This document shows, one piece after another, positions 1-5,075 of a stretch of 6,185 bases of DNA (positions within the stretch are counted from its first letter, which is position 1; every line of letters begins with the position of its first letter). Source of the DNA: Candidatus Desantisiibacteriota bacterium (GTDB taxonomy: Bacteria > UBA9089 > CG2-30-40-21). Location of the stretch: assembly GCA_016208205.1 (NCBI GenBank), contig JACQYP010000067.1, positions 500 through 6,684 of the forward strand. The letters are read 5' to 3'. The translations under genes and the position numbers were made by a program. The notes below the pieces were generated by a model that saw only the letters and a program-made list of their open reading frames with translations, had not been told where the DNA came from and made no database searches.

Positions 1-13
1 ATAAAGGCGAAGA

Positions 14-132
14 ACTGTAAAATGGCTACTGTAAAATGAGAAATGTAAAATGAAAGAACTCAAGAAGAATGCTAACCCATGCAAAATACAGTAGTTTTCA
101 ATTTTTCATTATCCATTTTACAGTTTACAGTT
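14..132. repeat. Degenerate ACTGTAA-type short repeats in inverted arrangement
   Basis: The word TGTAAAATG occurs three times on the + strand between about 15 and 54, and the reverse-complementary words CCATTTTACAG and TTTACAGT occur at about 114-132. On the minus strand the second patch reads as ACTGTAA heptamers followed by AATGG. The two patches could pair through ACTGTAAAATGG and its complement. No open reading frame with a credible start covers this stretch. It resembles the heptamer patch near 5075-5168, with ACTGTAA in place of ACCGTAA. I see no function beyond spacer repeat. Confidence 0.5.
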
Positions 133-170
133 ATTCATAATAGAAAACTTGAACATCGAGTAACAGCCTA

Positions 171-251
171 ACAGTCTGACCTGAGAAGTATCATCTGTAT
201 CTTCAACGAGCCGAGACGGCTCGTCTACATCTAACAGCCTGACCTAAGAGG
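171..251 (+). repeat. Pair of 18-bp imperfect direct repeats upstream of fapA
   Basis: Copies at 171-188 (ACAGTCTGACCTGAGAAG) and 234-251 (ACAGCCTGACCTAAGAGG) match at 15 of 18 positions. The first is preceded by an extra TAACAGCC unit, so the pattern is a short CTAACAG-type tandem repeat also seen on the + strand at about 3081-3104. The 3' end of the second copy forms most of the ribosome binding site of the FapA gene. A hairpin at 206-224 lies between the copies. Confidence 0.6.
206..224. repeat. Perfect hairpin, 8-bp stem with 3-nt loop
   Basis: The arms ACGAGCCG (206-213) and CGGCTCGT (217-224) are perfectly complementary around the loop AGA. It lies 36 bp upstream of the FapA start and has no T-tract after it on the + strand, so it does not look like a classical intrinsic terminator. 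It has the same geometry (8-9-bp stem, 3-nt loop) as hairpins at 4076, 4173, 4281 and 5184 with unrelated stem sequences. Confidence 0.7.
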
Positions 252-253
252 TG
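247..253 (+). promoter_or_regulatory. Ribosome binding site that decides the FapA start
   Basis: AGAGGTG matches the anti-Shine-Dalgarno complement at 6 of 7 positions and lies 6 nt before ATG at 260. A GTG at 251 in the same frame overlaps this site and has no site of its own, so ATG 260 is the better start. Confidence 0.75.
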
Positions 254-259
254 CTTTAT

Positions 260-1915
260 ATGAAACAGCCATGGGATATAGATAGTTATTTTAAGATTGT
301 TTCTGCCCCAACCGGTATTTTTTTAACGGTTTATCCGCCTATAGGTGAGGGGAATTCTGTTTCTGCAACAGAGATTATTGAACAGCTTGAAGAAAAGGGT
401 GTGCAGCATATTGATCATCAGGCTGTTGAAAATGCAGTTAACAGACAAAACGGGACAGCTGTGCGGGTTGGTGAATACTTTGGGGAAGCAGTAGCAGATG
501 AGTTGTTTGTTGTTTCTATTGACAAGGATAGTCAGACAGCCTACTTGACCATCCTTGTACCTGTAAAGGGTGGCAAAGAGATTGCCATGAAGGATATCCT
601 TCAAAAGTTAAAGCATGAAGGGGTTGTATTTGGCATAAATACAGACATCATCTTTGATATCTTAAAGCACGAAAGGTTTAATGAGGATATATTGGTTGCT
701 TCTGGTAATCCACCTGTGCCGGGCAAGGATGCCTTTTTAGAGTTTAAGTTTCCTACAACCAAGGCTACCTCTATGGTAAGGGAACTTGAAGACGGACGGA
801 CTGACTTTAAGAACATTGATTTGATTGCCTCGGTTAAAGAAGGGGATACGCTTGTGAAGAAGCATCCGGTTGTAAAGGGTATTCCAGGGACAATGGTAAC
901 CGGTAGAGAAATTCCTGCCAGGGATGGAAATGATATCTCCTTACCTGTTGGGAAAAACACAGTGGTATCGTTAGATGGATTGGAGTTAAGGGCATCTGTT
1001 GCCGGGATGGTATATATTAATCCCCGCGGCAAGGTAGAGGTTGAGCCGGTCCATGTTGTTGCAGGAAATGTGGATTATAGTACAGGCAATATCAATTTTC
1101 ACGGTGAGCTGGTAATTGATGGAAGCATTATGGATGGATTTACCGTTCATGCAGATAAGGATATTATTATCAAGGGAAATGTTTGGAAGGCAACGGTTAC
1201 ATCCGGTGGAAATGTAACAATTAAGGGTGGTATTCTGGGCAAGAATGTGGGCTATGTCTCTGCTAACGGCAGTGTGACAGCTAAATTCATAGAGTATTGT
1301 CGCATTAAGGCACAAAAGGATGTCTTGATAGGTGAATCTACCATCTATAGCCAGATAGATGCTGTGGGTAAGGTGATGCTTACAGGCAGGCGAGGCGTGA
1401 TTCTTGGTGGAAAAATAAGGGCAGGAGAAGAGGTGAGTGCTAAAATTATTGGGTCCCGGGTTGATACCCCAACAATTATAGAGGTAGGGGTTAATCCTGC
1501 GATTCGGGAAGAGATGAAGGACTTGAGTGAGGAGATAACGGATGAAAAGTGTAAGTTTCAGGGAATAAAATTGGAGATAAAGGGATTATTAGCCTTAAAG
1601 GAAAAGATGGGTCATGATTTCCCAAAAGATAAAGACGAATTATTATCCTCATATCTTAGTGCACAAAACTTGCTTATAGAAAAGTTAAGGGATGCAAGTG
1701 AGGGTATCACGCTTCTTCACCAGGAAGTAACAGCTGTTGGCGGCGGCAGGGTACTTGTTTCAGGGATAATTTATCCCGGGGTAAAGATAACCATTCGAAG
1801 TGCGAGTATGTATATCCGTGAAGAGCATAAATATGTCTGTCTGACGGTAAAAGGAGATGCGATTGAGATTATGCCCTATGATATAGCTCTGGCAATGCAG
1901 AAAAAGAAGAAATAA
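260..1915 (+). CDS. FapA/DUF342 family protein (flagellar assembly protein A-like)
   Basis: A 551-residue protein starting at ATG 260, supported by the ribosome binding site at 247-253; the in-frame GTG at 251 would add three residues but overlaps that site. The N-terminal half (about 1-200) is a mixed alpha/beta region, followed by a family-typical stretch near 200-232 (KGIPGTMVTGREIPA, then GKNT). Residues about 265-405 look like a glycine-rich right-handed beta-helix with strand-turn repeats such as GNVDYSTGNINF, KDIIIKGNV and GGNVTIKGG. Residues about 413-487 are a charged, coiled-coil-prone helical segment, and the C-terminus returns to beta structure (SGIIYPGVKITI) before a lysine tail. 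This domain order is typical of the DUF342/FapA family. A Vibrio FapA is linked to flagellation, but many members are uncharacterised and no flagellar gene is visible here, so the role is inferred. There is no signal peptide; it is probably cytoplasmic. A hairpin element begins 22 bp after the stop. Confidence 0.9.
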   Translation: MKQPWDIDSYFKIVSAPTGIFLTVYPPIGEGNSVSATEIIEQLEEKGVQHIDHQAVENAVNRQNGTAVRVGEYFGEAVADELFVVSIDKDSQTAYLTILVPVKGGKEIAMKDILQKLKHEGVVFGINTDIIFDILKHERFNEDILVASGNPPVPGKDAFLEFKFPTTKATSMVRELEDGRTDFKNIDLIASVKEGDTLVKKHPVVKGIPGTMVTGREIPARDGNDISLPVGKNTVVSLDGLELRASVAGMVYINPRGKVEVEPVHVVAGNVDYSTGNINFHGELVIDGSIMDGFTVHADKDIIIKGNVWKATVTSGGNVTIKGGILGKNVGYVSANGSVTAKFIEYCRIKAQKDVLIGESTIYSQIDAVGKVMLTGRRGVILGGKIRAGEEVSAKIIGSRVDTPTIIEVGVNPAIREEMKDLSEEITDEKCKFQGIKLEIKGLLALKEKMGHDFPKDKDELLSSYLSAQNLLIEKLRDASEGITLLHQEVTAVGGGRVLVSGIIYPGVKITIRSASMYIREEHKYVCLTVKGDAIEIMPYDIALAMQKKKK

Positions 1916-1937
1916 TAGTAGCCGATAGCTGCTTGAA

Positions 1938-2214
1938 ATATGGAGTGCGAAAGCTTACTTGCTTTCGCTTTGGAGTGCGGCAGCTTACTTGCTGCCGCTT
2001 TAGCTTAGGGAGTGTCTATAAATAAGTGTCGCAACGTAACTACTCAGCGATAGGAATTTACCACGAAGTTTGGAATGCGAGAGCTTACTTGCTCTCGCTT
2101 TGCTTTGCGAAAGCTTACTTGCTTTCGCTCTGTAAGTTGTTGCACCGCGAAAACGGTAGCAAATAAGCTACCGTAAAAACAAAGCGAAAACAAGTAAGCT
2201 TTCGCACTCCATAT
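1938..2214. repeat. Hairpin-array element 1 with 34-bp terminal inverted repeats
   Basis: The ends 1938-1971 and 2181-2214 are inverted copies matching at 33 of 34 positions. Inside are six 22-nt hairpins: 1947-1968 (stem GCGAAAGC), 1977-1998 (GCGGCAGC), 2077-2098 (GCGAGAGC), 2107-2128 (GCGAAAGC), 2153-2174 (ACGGTAGC) and 2184-2205 (GCGAAAAC, one mismatch). The first four have loop TTACTT; the fifth reads AAATAA and the sixth AAGTAA on the + strand, so both are in reverse orientation. Each arm matches its partner although the middle triplet differs. GGAGT precedes the first two and, in inverse, follows the last; the third has GGAAT. About 78 bp of unrelated sequence separates hairpins 2 and 3. 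No transposase is encoded. It resembles a MITE or a REP/BIME cluster, but no target-site duplication can be shown. Confidence 0.8.
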
Positions 2215-2237
2215 ACCTTAAACTCATATAGGATGTA

Positions 2238-2283
2238 GGCTTGTCCCTGCGAATGCAGGGGCTTGTCCCTGCGAATGCAGGGG
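2238..2283. repeat. Tandem duplication of a 22-bp hairpin-forming unit
   Basis: Two perfect head-to-tail copies occupy 2238-2259 and 2260-2281. Each contains CCCTGC and GCAGGG around the loop GAAT, giving 6-bp stems at 2245-2260 and 2267-2282. There is no T-tract and no coding potential. It lies 24 bp beyond element 1 and about 70 bp before the apt promoter. Confidence 0.8.
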
Positions 2284-2352
2284 ATGTGTTGAGGCAACTA
2301 AAAACTCATCAATGCCTCTGTAGTAGAACCACGCATTGTTGCTGAAAAAAGC

Positions 2353-2381
2353 TTGACAATATTCGATTAATGTGTTATTAT
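2353..2381 (+). promoter_or_regulatory. Sigma-70-type promoter of apt
   Basis: A perfect -35 box TTGACA (2353-2358) is followed after exactly 17 bp by TATTAT (2376-2381), one base off the TATAAT consensus. Transcription would start near 2388 and give a leader of about 97 nt before the apt start codon. It is the clearest promoter in the window. Confidence 0.75.
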
Positions 2382-2410
2382 AAAAAATATATCAGCCATC
2401 TGAAGTGGTA

Positions 2411-2438
2411 ATCGGTAAGAGTATTTTTCCTTACCGAT
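2411..2438 (+). repeat. Hairpin in the apt 5' leader
   Basis: ATCGGTAAG (2411-2419) and CTTACCGAT (2430-2438) form a perfect 9-bp stem with a 10-nt loop. The word ACCGATAAC recurs just after it (2433-2441 and 2448-2456), so a second copy could compete for the left arm. The T-run lies in the loop rather than after the stem, so this is not a terminator. It may be a leader structure or simply a spacer repeat. Confidence 0.5.
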
Positions 2439-2484
2439 AACCTGATGACCGATAACTATAATTCTACTCTATAAGGAGATTGTT

Positions 2485-2997
2485 ATGAACTTAAAAGATT
2501 ACATTCGAGACATTCCAGACTTTCCCAAGGAGGGGATAATATTTAAGGATATTACCCCTTTGTTGAAAGATGGAAAGGCTTTTGCTGCATCTGTTGATGA
2601 GATTGCAGCTAAGTATGAGGATAAACAGATTGATTTAGTGGTTGGGATAGATGCAAGGGGGTTTATTGTTGGTTCTCCGGTAGCCTATAAGCTTGGGATT
2701 GGGTTTATCCCTGTGCGAAAACCAGGCAAACTGCCTTATAAAACTGCATCTATCTCATACTCATTAGAATATGGTACAGATACAGTAGAGATTCATGAGG
2801 ATGCCGTATCCAAAGGACAAAGGATATTGATAGTCGATGACCTCTTAGCTACCGGGGGAACAGCTGCAGCTGTTGCCAAACTTGTCGAAAAGCTTGGGGG
2901 TATTATTGTCGGGATAGAGTTTTTGGTTGACCTTACCTTTCTTAATGGCAGGGATAACCTGAAAGGCTACAATGTCTCAGCATTGATGGAGTATTAA
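2485..2997 (+). CDS. apt: Adenine phosphoribosyltransferase
   Basis: This 170-residue enzyme, a usual length for the family, converts adenine and PRPP to AMP and pyrophosphate in cytoplasmic purine salvage. It opens with the typical Apt sequence [21 protein letters not shown] (given in two parts: residues 7-16 and 17-27), has VVGIDARGF at 52-60, the conserved VRKPGKLP loop at 77-84, EYG at 95-97, and the PRPP-binding motif [13 protein letters not shown] at 114-126. Family members act as dimers. ATG 2485 is preceded by AAGGAG (2473-2478) with 6-nt spacing and by a strong promoter at 2353-2381. It appears to be a single-gene transcript, since a terminator-like inverted repeat begins 3 bp after the stop. 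No truncation or missing key residue is visible. Confidence 0.97.
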   Translation: MNLKDYIRDIPDFPKEGIIFKDITPLLKDGKAFAASVDEIAAKYEDKQIDLVVGIDARGFIVGSPVAYKLGIGFIPVRKPGKLPYKTASISYSLEYGTDTVEIHEDAVSKGQRILIVDDLLATGGTAAAVAKLVEKLGGIIVGIEFLVDLTFLNGRDNLKGYNVSALMEY

Positions 2998-3000
2998 TTC

Positions 3001-3109
3001 AGGCTGTAGGTGAATAGGCTGTAGACTGTAGGCTTGAAGAACTAAACTTCTGTTGCCTTTTTCCTTAACAGCCTTCTTTCCTAACAGTCTAACAGCCTAC
3101 AGCCTTTTT
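3001..3109 (+). terminator. Inverted repeat plus T-tract after apt
   Basis: AGGCTGTAGG (3001-3010) is exactly complementary to CCTACAGCCT (3096-3105), which runs into TTTTT (3105-3109). The long intervening segment carries further complementary words of the same family, including GGCTGTAGACTGTAGG at 3017-3032 against AACAGTCTAACAGCC at 3083-3097, so a branched or extended fold is possible. The loop is unusually long for an intrinsic terminator; the arms may simply be inverted copies of a short CTAACAG-type repeat. Confidence 0.45.
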
Positions 3110-3141
3110 CTAATTATGCTTGTGTAAATGGCAAAGGTCGA

Positions 3142-3171
3142 TTCATCTATTTTACGAATAAAATAGATGAA
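3142..3171. repeat. Perfect 13-bp AT-rich hairpin with CGAA loop
   Basis: The arm TTCATCTATTTTA (3142-3154) pairs perfectly with 3159-3171 around CGAA (TTCG on the other strand). It is followed by an A-run on the + strand, so no + strand terminator is indicated. It lies 100 bp upstream of the repeat-protein start and about 27 bp before a possible -10 box, so it could be an operator or a transcript-stability structure. Confidence 0.7.
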
Positions 3172-3197
3172 AAACGCTATAGCACAACATTTATATA

Positions 3198-3203
3198 TAT
3201 AAT
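3198..3203 (+). promoter_or_regulatory. Candidate -10 box for the Cys-rich repeat protein
   Basis: A perfect TATAAT sits in the run of TA dinucleotides at 3192-3203, but no good -35 box lies 16-18 bp upstream. Such AT-rich runs give chance matches easily, so support is weak. Confidence 0.3.
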
Positions 3204-3270
3204 CTCGCATATCTTGCCTGAGCAATAACTCATGGAAGTATGCAATGTTATATGTTTGAGGAGGTTCAAT

Positions 3271-3957
3271 ATGAATAAGAAATTATTAGTATTGTTGAGT
3301 TTTTCTGTAATACTTATCGGGAGCATAGCCATCAATGTCTATGCAGAGGAAAATAATGTAGTCAAGCCAACTATTACGGCTGCCGGCACAGATTGCCCGA
3401 AGCCAACCGTTAATGCAGATAGCGCAAATTGTCCAAGGCCAACGGTTAATTCTGATGGCACAGATTGCCCGAAGCCAACCGTTACATCTGGCACAATATG
3501 CCCACATAAACCAACATGTAGATGTCCACAACCACATCCAACAAGGTGTTCGCCAAAGCCAACAAAATGTCCGCCAAAGCCAACAAAATGTTTGTCAAGA
3601 CCAACAAAGTGTTCGCTAAAGCCAACGGTATGTCCGCCACAACCAAGTCCGACAAGATGTCCGGCAAGACCAACGATATGCCCGGTAAAGCCGACACGAT
3701 GTATAGATACAGATGCAACCAAGTGTCCACATCCGACACTAAGACCGCCAATGCCGACAAAATGTCCGAACAAACCAACGGTATGTCCAGGAAAGCCGAC
3801 ACGATGTGTAGCAGCTACTGATGTAGACAATTGTCCACGACCAACACTGAGACCGGTAAAACCAACACGATGTGTAGTTACAGACACAGACAATTGTCCA
3901 CAGCCAATTGATGTAGAATGTGAAGAATATGAAGGGGATGCAGAGGAAGCAGAGTAA
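3271..3957 (+). CDS. Secreted Cys/Pro/Thr/Lys-rich repeat protein, function unknown
   Basis: A 228-residue protein. ATG 3271 is chosen over the in-frame ATG 3232 because GAGGAGG (3258-3264) lies 6 nt before it and the result opens with a classic signal peptide: MNKK, a hydrophobic core (about 5-21) and a likely cleavage site VYA|E after residue 25. The mature part consists almost wholly of C-P-x-K/R-P-T-type units. Three spaced copies come first (CPKPT, CPRPT, CPKPT separated by polar linkers), then tight heptads such as CPPKPTK, CLSRPTK, CSLKPTV and CPARPTI, then a larger repeat containing PTLRP, KPTRC and DNCP. It ends in an acidic tail (EEYEGDAEEAE). I count 22 cysteines in about 203 mature residues, with very few aromatic or bulky hydrophobic residues. 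It is probably periplasmic or extracellular. Metal binding, disulfide cross-linking or a structural role are possible; none is shown. I do not recognise the family. Confidence 0.8.
   Translation: MNKKLLVLLSFSVILIGSIAINVYAEENNVVKPTITAAGTDCPKPTVNADSANCPRPTVNSDGTDCPKPTVTSGTICPHKPTCRCPQPHPTRCSPKPTKCPPKPTKCLSRPTKCSLKPTVCPPQPSPTRCPARPTICPVKPTRCIDTDATKCPHPTLRPPMPTKCPNKPTVCPGKPTRCVAATDVDNCPRPTLRPVKPTRCVVTDTDNCPQPIDVECEEYEGDAEEAE
3541..3692 (+). repeat. 21-bp tandem repeats within the Cys-rich gene
   Basis: About seven units of 21 bp (one first unit of 20 bp here and one of 27 bp) run through this interval, starting near 3541, 3561, 3582, 3603, 3624, 3651 and 3672. Each has the shape AACAAAATGTCCGCCAAAGC with substitutions and encodes one heptad. 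A further similar unit is at 3777-3797. The DNA-level similarity suggests expansion by slippage or recombination in multiples of one heptad, which keeps the frame. Confidence 0.75.
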
Positions 3958-3997
3958 AAAAGAAAATCGCAATTTAGTTTTGCTGAAATGCAACATA

Positions 3998-4044
3998 CTA
4001 CAAGGGCAGGGGATGGGGTATTCCTCATTCCCTGTTGCTTGTAG
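3998..4044. terminator. Long imperfect hairpin after the Cys-rich gene
   Basis: The arm 3998-4018 (begins CTACAAG, ends GATGGGG) pairs with 4023-4044 (begins CCTCATTCCC, ends CTTGTAG) around a 4-nt loop TATT. The pairing covers 21 positions with a few G-T wobbles and one bulged base. It begins 41 bp after the stop. No T-tract follows on the + strand, so it may limit 3' decay or act as a Rho-type boundary rather than be a classical intrinsic terminator. Confidence 0.5.
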
Positions 4045-4075
4045 TTAAGGAAGGCTGAAGGTAAATAGGCTGTAG

Positions 4076-4193
4076 TGTCCGTTTCCCAAACGGACATCTA
4101 TGGTAGTCAAGACAAACGCCGTTCGCCCCTACTGCTCTCGTCAACTCATCTCGTGGCGGATAAGCCATCATCTGTCCGTTTGGGAAACGGACA
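4076..4193. repeat. Exact inverted pair of 21-bp hairpins around 76 bp
   Basis: Positions 4076-4096 and 4173-4193 are exact reverse complements. Each is itself a palindrome with a 9-bp stem, TGTCCGTTT and AAACGGACA, around CCC in the first and GGG in the second. The 76 bp between them (4097-4172) hold no ORF with a credible start. The loop sequence shows the two copies are in opposite orientation, so they could bound a small non-coding unit in the gap between the convergent genes. Confidence 0.75.
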
Positions 4194-4280
4194 TTACTAT
4201 ATTACATGCTTATGCGTCATTTTAAGGTTGACACGACAGTAGGCTGAAGTGAGAAACTGTAGTTACTTGTGACATTGGGA

Positions 4281-4299
4281 CACAGGCTGGAAGCCTGTG
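4281..4299. repeat. CACAGGCT hairpin downstream of kdsC
   Basis: CACAGGCT (4281-4288) and AGCCTGTG (4292-4299) pair perfectly around GGA. The same stem recurs at 5184-5202 with loop GAA. It lies 54 bp beyond the kdsC stop on the minus-strand transcript and has no T-tract; it could mark a 3' end but is more simply a dispersed repeat. Confidence 0.7.
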
Positions 4300-4346
4300 C
4301 TCCCTTCTGCCATGTCCACTGTGCCTTCAGAATAACCGCCTAATTA

Positions 4347-4364
4347 GCGAGGCTAAAGCCTTGC
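4347..4364. repeat. Degenerate AGGCT hairpin overlapping the kdsC stop
   Basis: AGGCT (4350-4354) and AGCCT (4357-4361) flank AA, with outer GC and GC at 4347-4348 and 4363-4364 next to single mismatches. It resembles a decayed version of the CACAGGCT hairpin. On the minus strand it encodes the last residues and the TAG stop of kdsC. Confidence 0.5.
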
Positions 4365-4862
4365 ACTATTCCATTTTCCTTGTGCCTTTAAGATAACCTC
4401 AATTGCTTCTCGTACCGCACCCTTGCCGCCGGCACTCTTAGTTACAACATCAACAATTTCTTTTACTTCCAGCCGTGCTGTTGCCGGTGCAAAGGATAAT
4501 CCTGCTATTTTGAGAAGTGGAATATCGAATATATCATCACCCATATAAGCTGTTTGTTCTGGAGTAATACCATATTTGGCGATCAACTTGTTATAAACTT
4601 TAACCTTATTTGCTATATTTTGAAAAACATTGTTAATGCCTAATTCCCTGGCACGATGTTCTACCGGTTGAGAATATCTGCCGGAGATAATGGCTGTTAA
4701 TAACCCTTCTTTGTGTGCCAATTCAATCCCAGCCCCATCGTAAACATTAAACACCTTGATCTCTTTGCCTTCAGCATCGATAATAATCCCGCCATCGGTC
4801 AGCACACCATCTACATCCAATAGCAACATCTTTATTTGTTTTGCTTTTTCTGTTATGGACAT
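4353..4862 (-). CDS. kdsC: 3-deoxy-D-manno-octulosonate 8-phosphate phosphatase (KdsC)
   Basis: A 169-residue HAD-superfamily phosphatase that hydrolyses KDO 8-phosphate to KDO and phosphate, the step before CMP-KDO formation for lipopolysaccharide inner core. HAD motif I is DVDGVLTDG (residues 16-24), with nucleophile and acid/base aspartates at 16 and 18. YDGAGI is at 41-46, motif II is Ser60 in ISGR, Lys86 fits motif III, and motif IV is GDDIFDIPLL (108-117). The C-terminal GGKGAVRE (145-152) and the AQGKW ending are typical of KdsC rather than of other C0-type HAD enzymes. Family members are cytoplasmic tetramers. ATG 4862 has AAGGAG at 4868-4873 with 5-nt spacing. That site abuts hairpin element 2, which fills the upstream region, and I see no clear promoter between. 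The last three residues and the stop lie in a repeat-like hairpin. It converges with the Cys-rich gene. Confidence 0.93.
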   Translation of the reverse strand: MSITEKAKQIKMLLLDVDGVLTDGGIIIDAEGKEIKVFNVYDGAGIELAHKEGLLTAIISGRYSQPVEHRARELGINNVFQNIANKVKVYNKLIAKYGITPEQTAYMGDDIFDIPLLKIAGLSFAPATARLEVKEIVDVVTKSAGGKGAVREAIEVILKAQGKWNSARL

Positions 4863-4872
4863 GTGTTCTCCT

Positions 4873-5021
4873 TGGAGTGCGAAAGCTTACTTGCTTTCGC
4901 TTTGCTTTGCGAGAGCTTACTTGCTCTCGCTCTGTTAATTACACGAGCAAGACTTCAAAAGCGGTGCAGCCAAGTAAGCTACCGCCAAACAAAGCGAAAG
5001 CAAGTAAGCTTTCGCACTCCA
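4873..5021. repeat. Hairpin-array element 2 with perfect 32-bp terminal inverted repeats
   Basis: The ends 4873-4904 and 4990-5021 are perfect inverted copies and match the ends of element 1. Four hairpins are present: 4879-4900 (stem GCGAAAGC, loop TTACTT), 4909-4930 (GCGAGAGC, TTACTT), 4961-4985 (GCGGT and AGC paired with GCTACCGC, with a 2-nt bulge; reverse orientation) and 4994-5015 (GCGAAAGC, loop AAGTAA, reverse orientation). The order of AAA or AGA hairpin, CTCTGT, a variable gap, GTA hairpin and inverted AAA hairpin matches the right half of element 1. A possible degenerate extra unit (GTAGC and GCTAC, 5032-5050) lies just outside. No protein is encoded. The left end touches the kdsC ribosome binding site. 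Confidence 0.85.
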
Positions 5022-5075
5022 AATAAATATCGTAGCTTGCAAGCGGCTACCTCCTCTTTTACCAATACCCCTGTG

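Noticed and set aside
251..259. GTG start for FapA at 251
   Set aside because: It overlaps the ribosome binding site that serves ATG 260 at good spacing, and no site lies upstream of the GTG.
1938..1941. TA target-site duplication around element 1
   Set aside because: TA on both sides is part of the palindromic end (ATAT) and cannot be told apart from the inverted repeat; element 2 shows no duplicated flank.
1938..2214. CRISPR array
   Set aside because: The units are palindromes in both orientations with irregular gaps, not direct repeats with uniform spacers.
2115..2297. Minus-strand open frame of 60 codons across element 1 and the tandem 22-mer
   Set aside because: It consists of repeat sequence read through and resembles no protein.
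3232..3270. ATG 3232 as start of the Cys-rich protein
   Set aside because: It would put 13 residues, including two cysteines and two arginines, before a perfect signal peptide start, and it lacks a ribosome binding site; GAGGAGG before ATG 3271 decides.
3522..3821. Open + strand frame of 99 codons inside the Cys-rich gene
   Set aside because: It is a shifted reading of the same repeats (KANKMSAKTN type) without its own ribosome binding site.
3339..4097. Long open frame (252 codons) on the minus strand across the Cys-rich gene
   Set aside because: It mirrors the 21-bp repeats, giving a VGF/GHxVG pattern. It has no signal peptide or recognisable domain, while the + strand frame has a ribosome binding site and a signal peptide. 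The open frame is a by-product of the repeat lacking stops.
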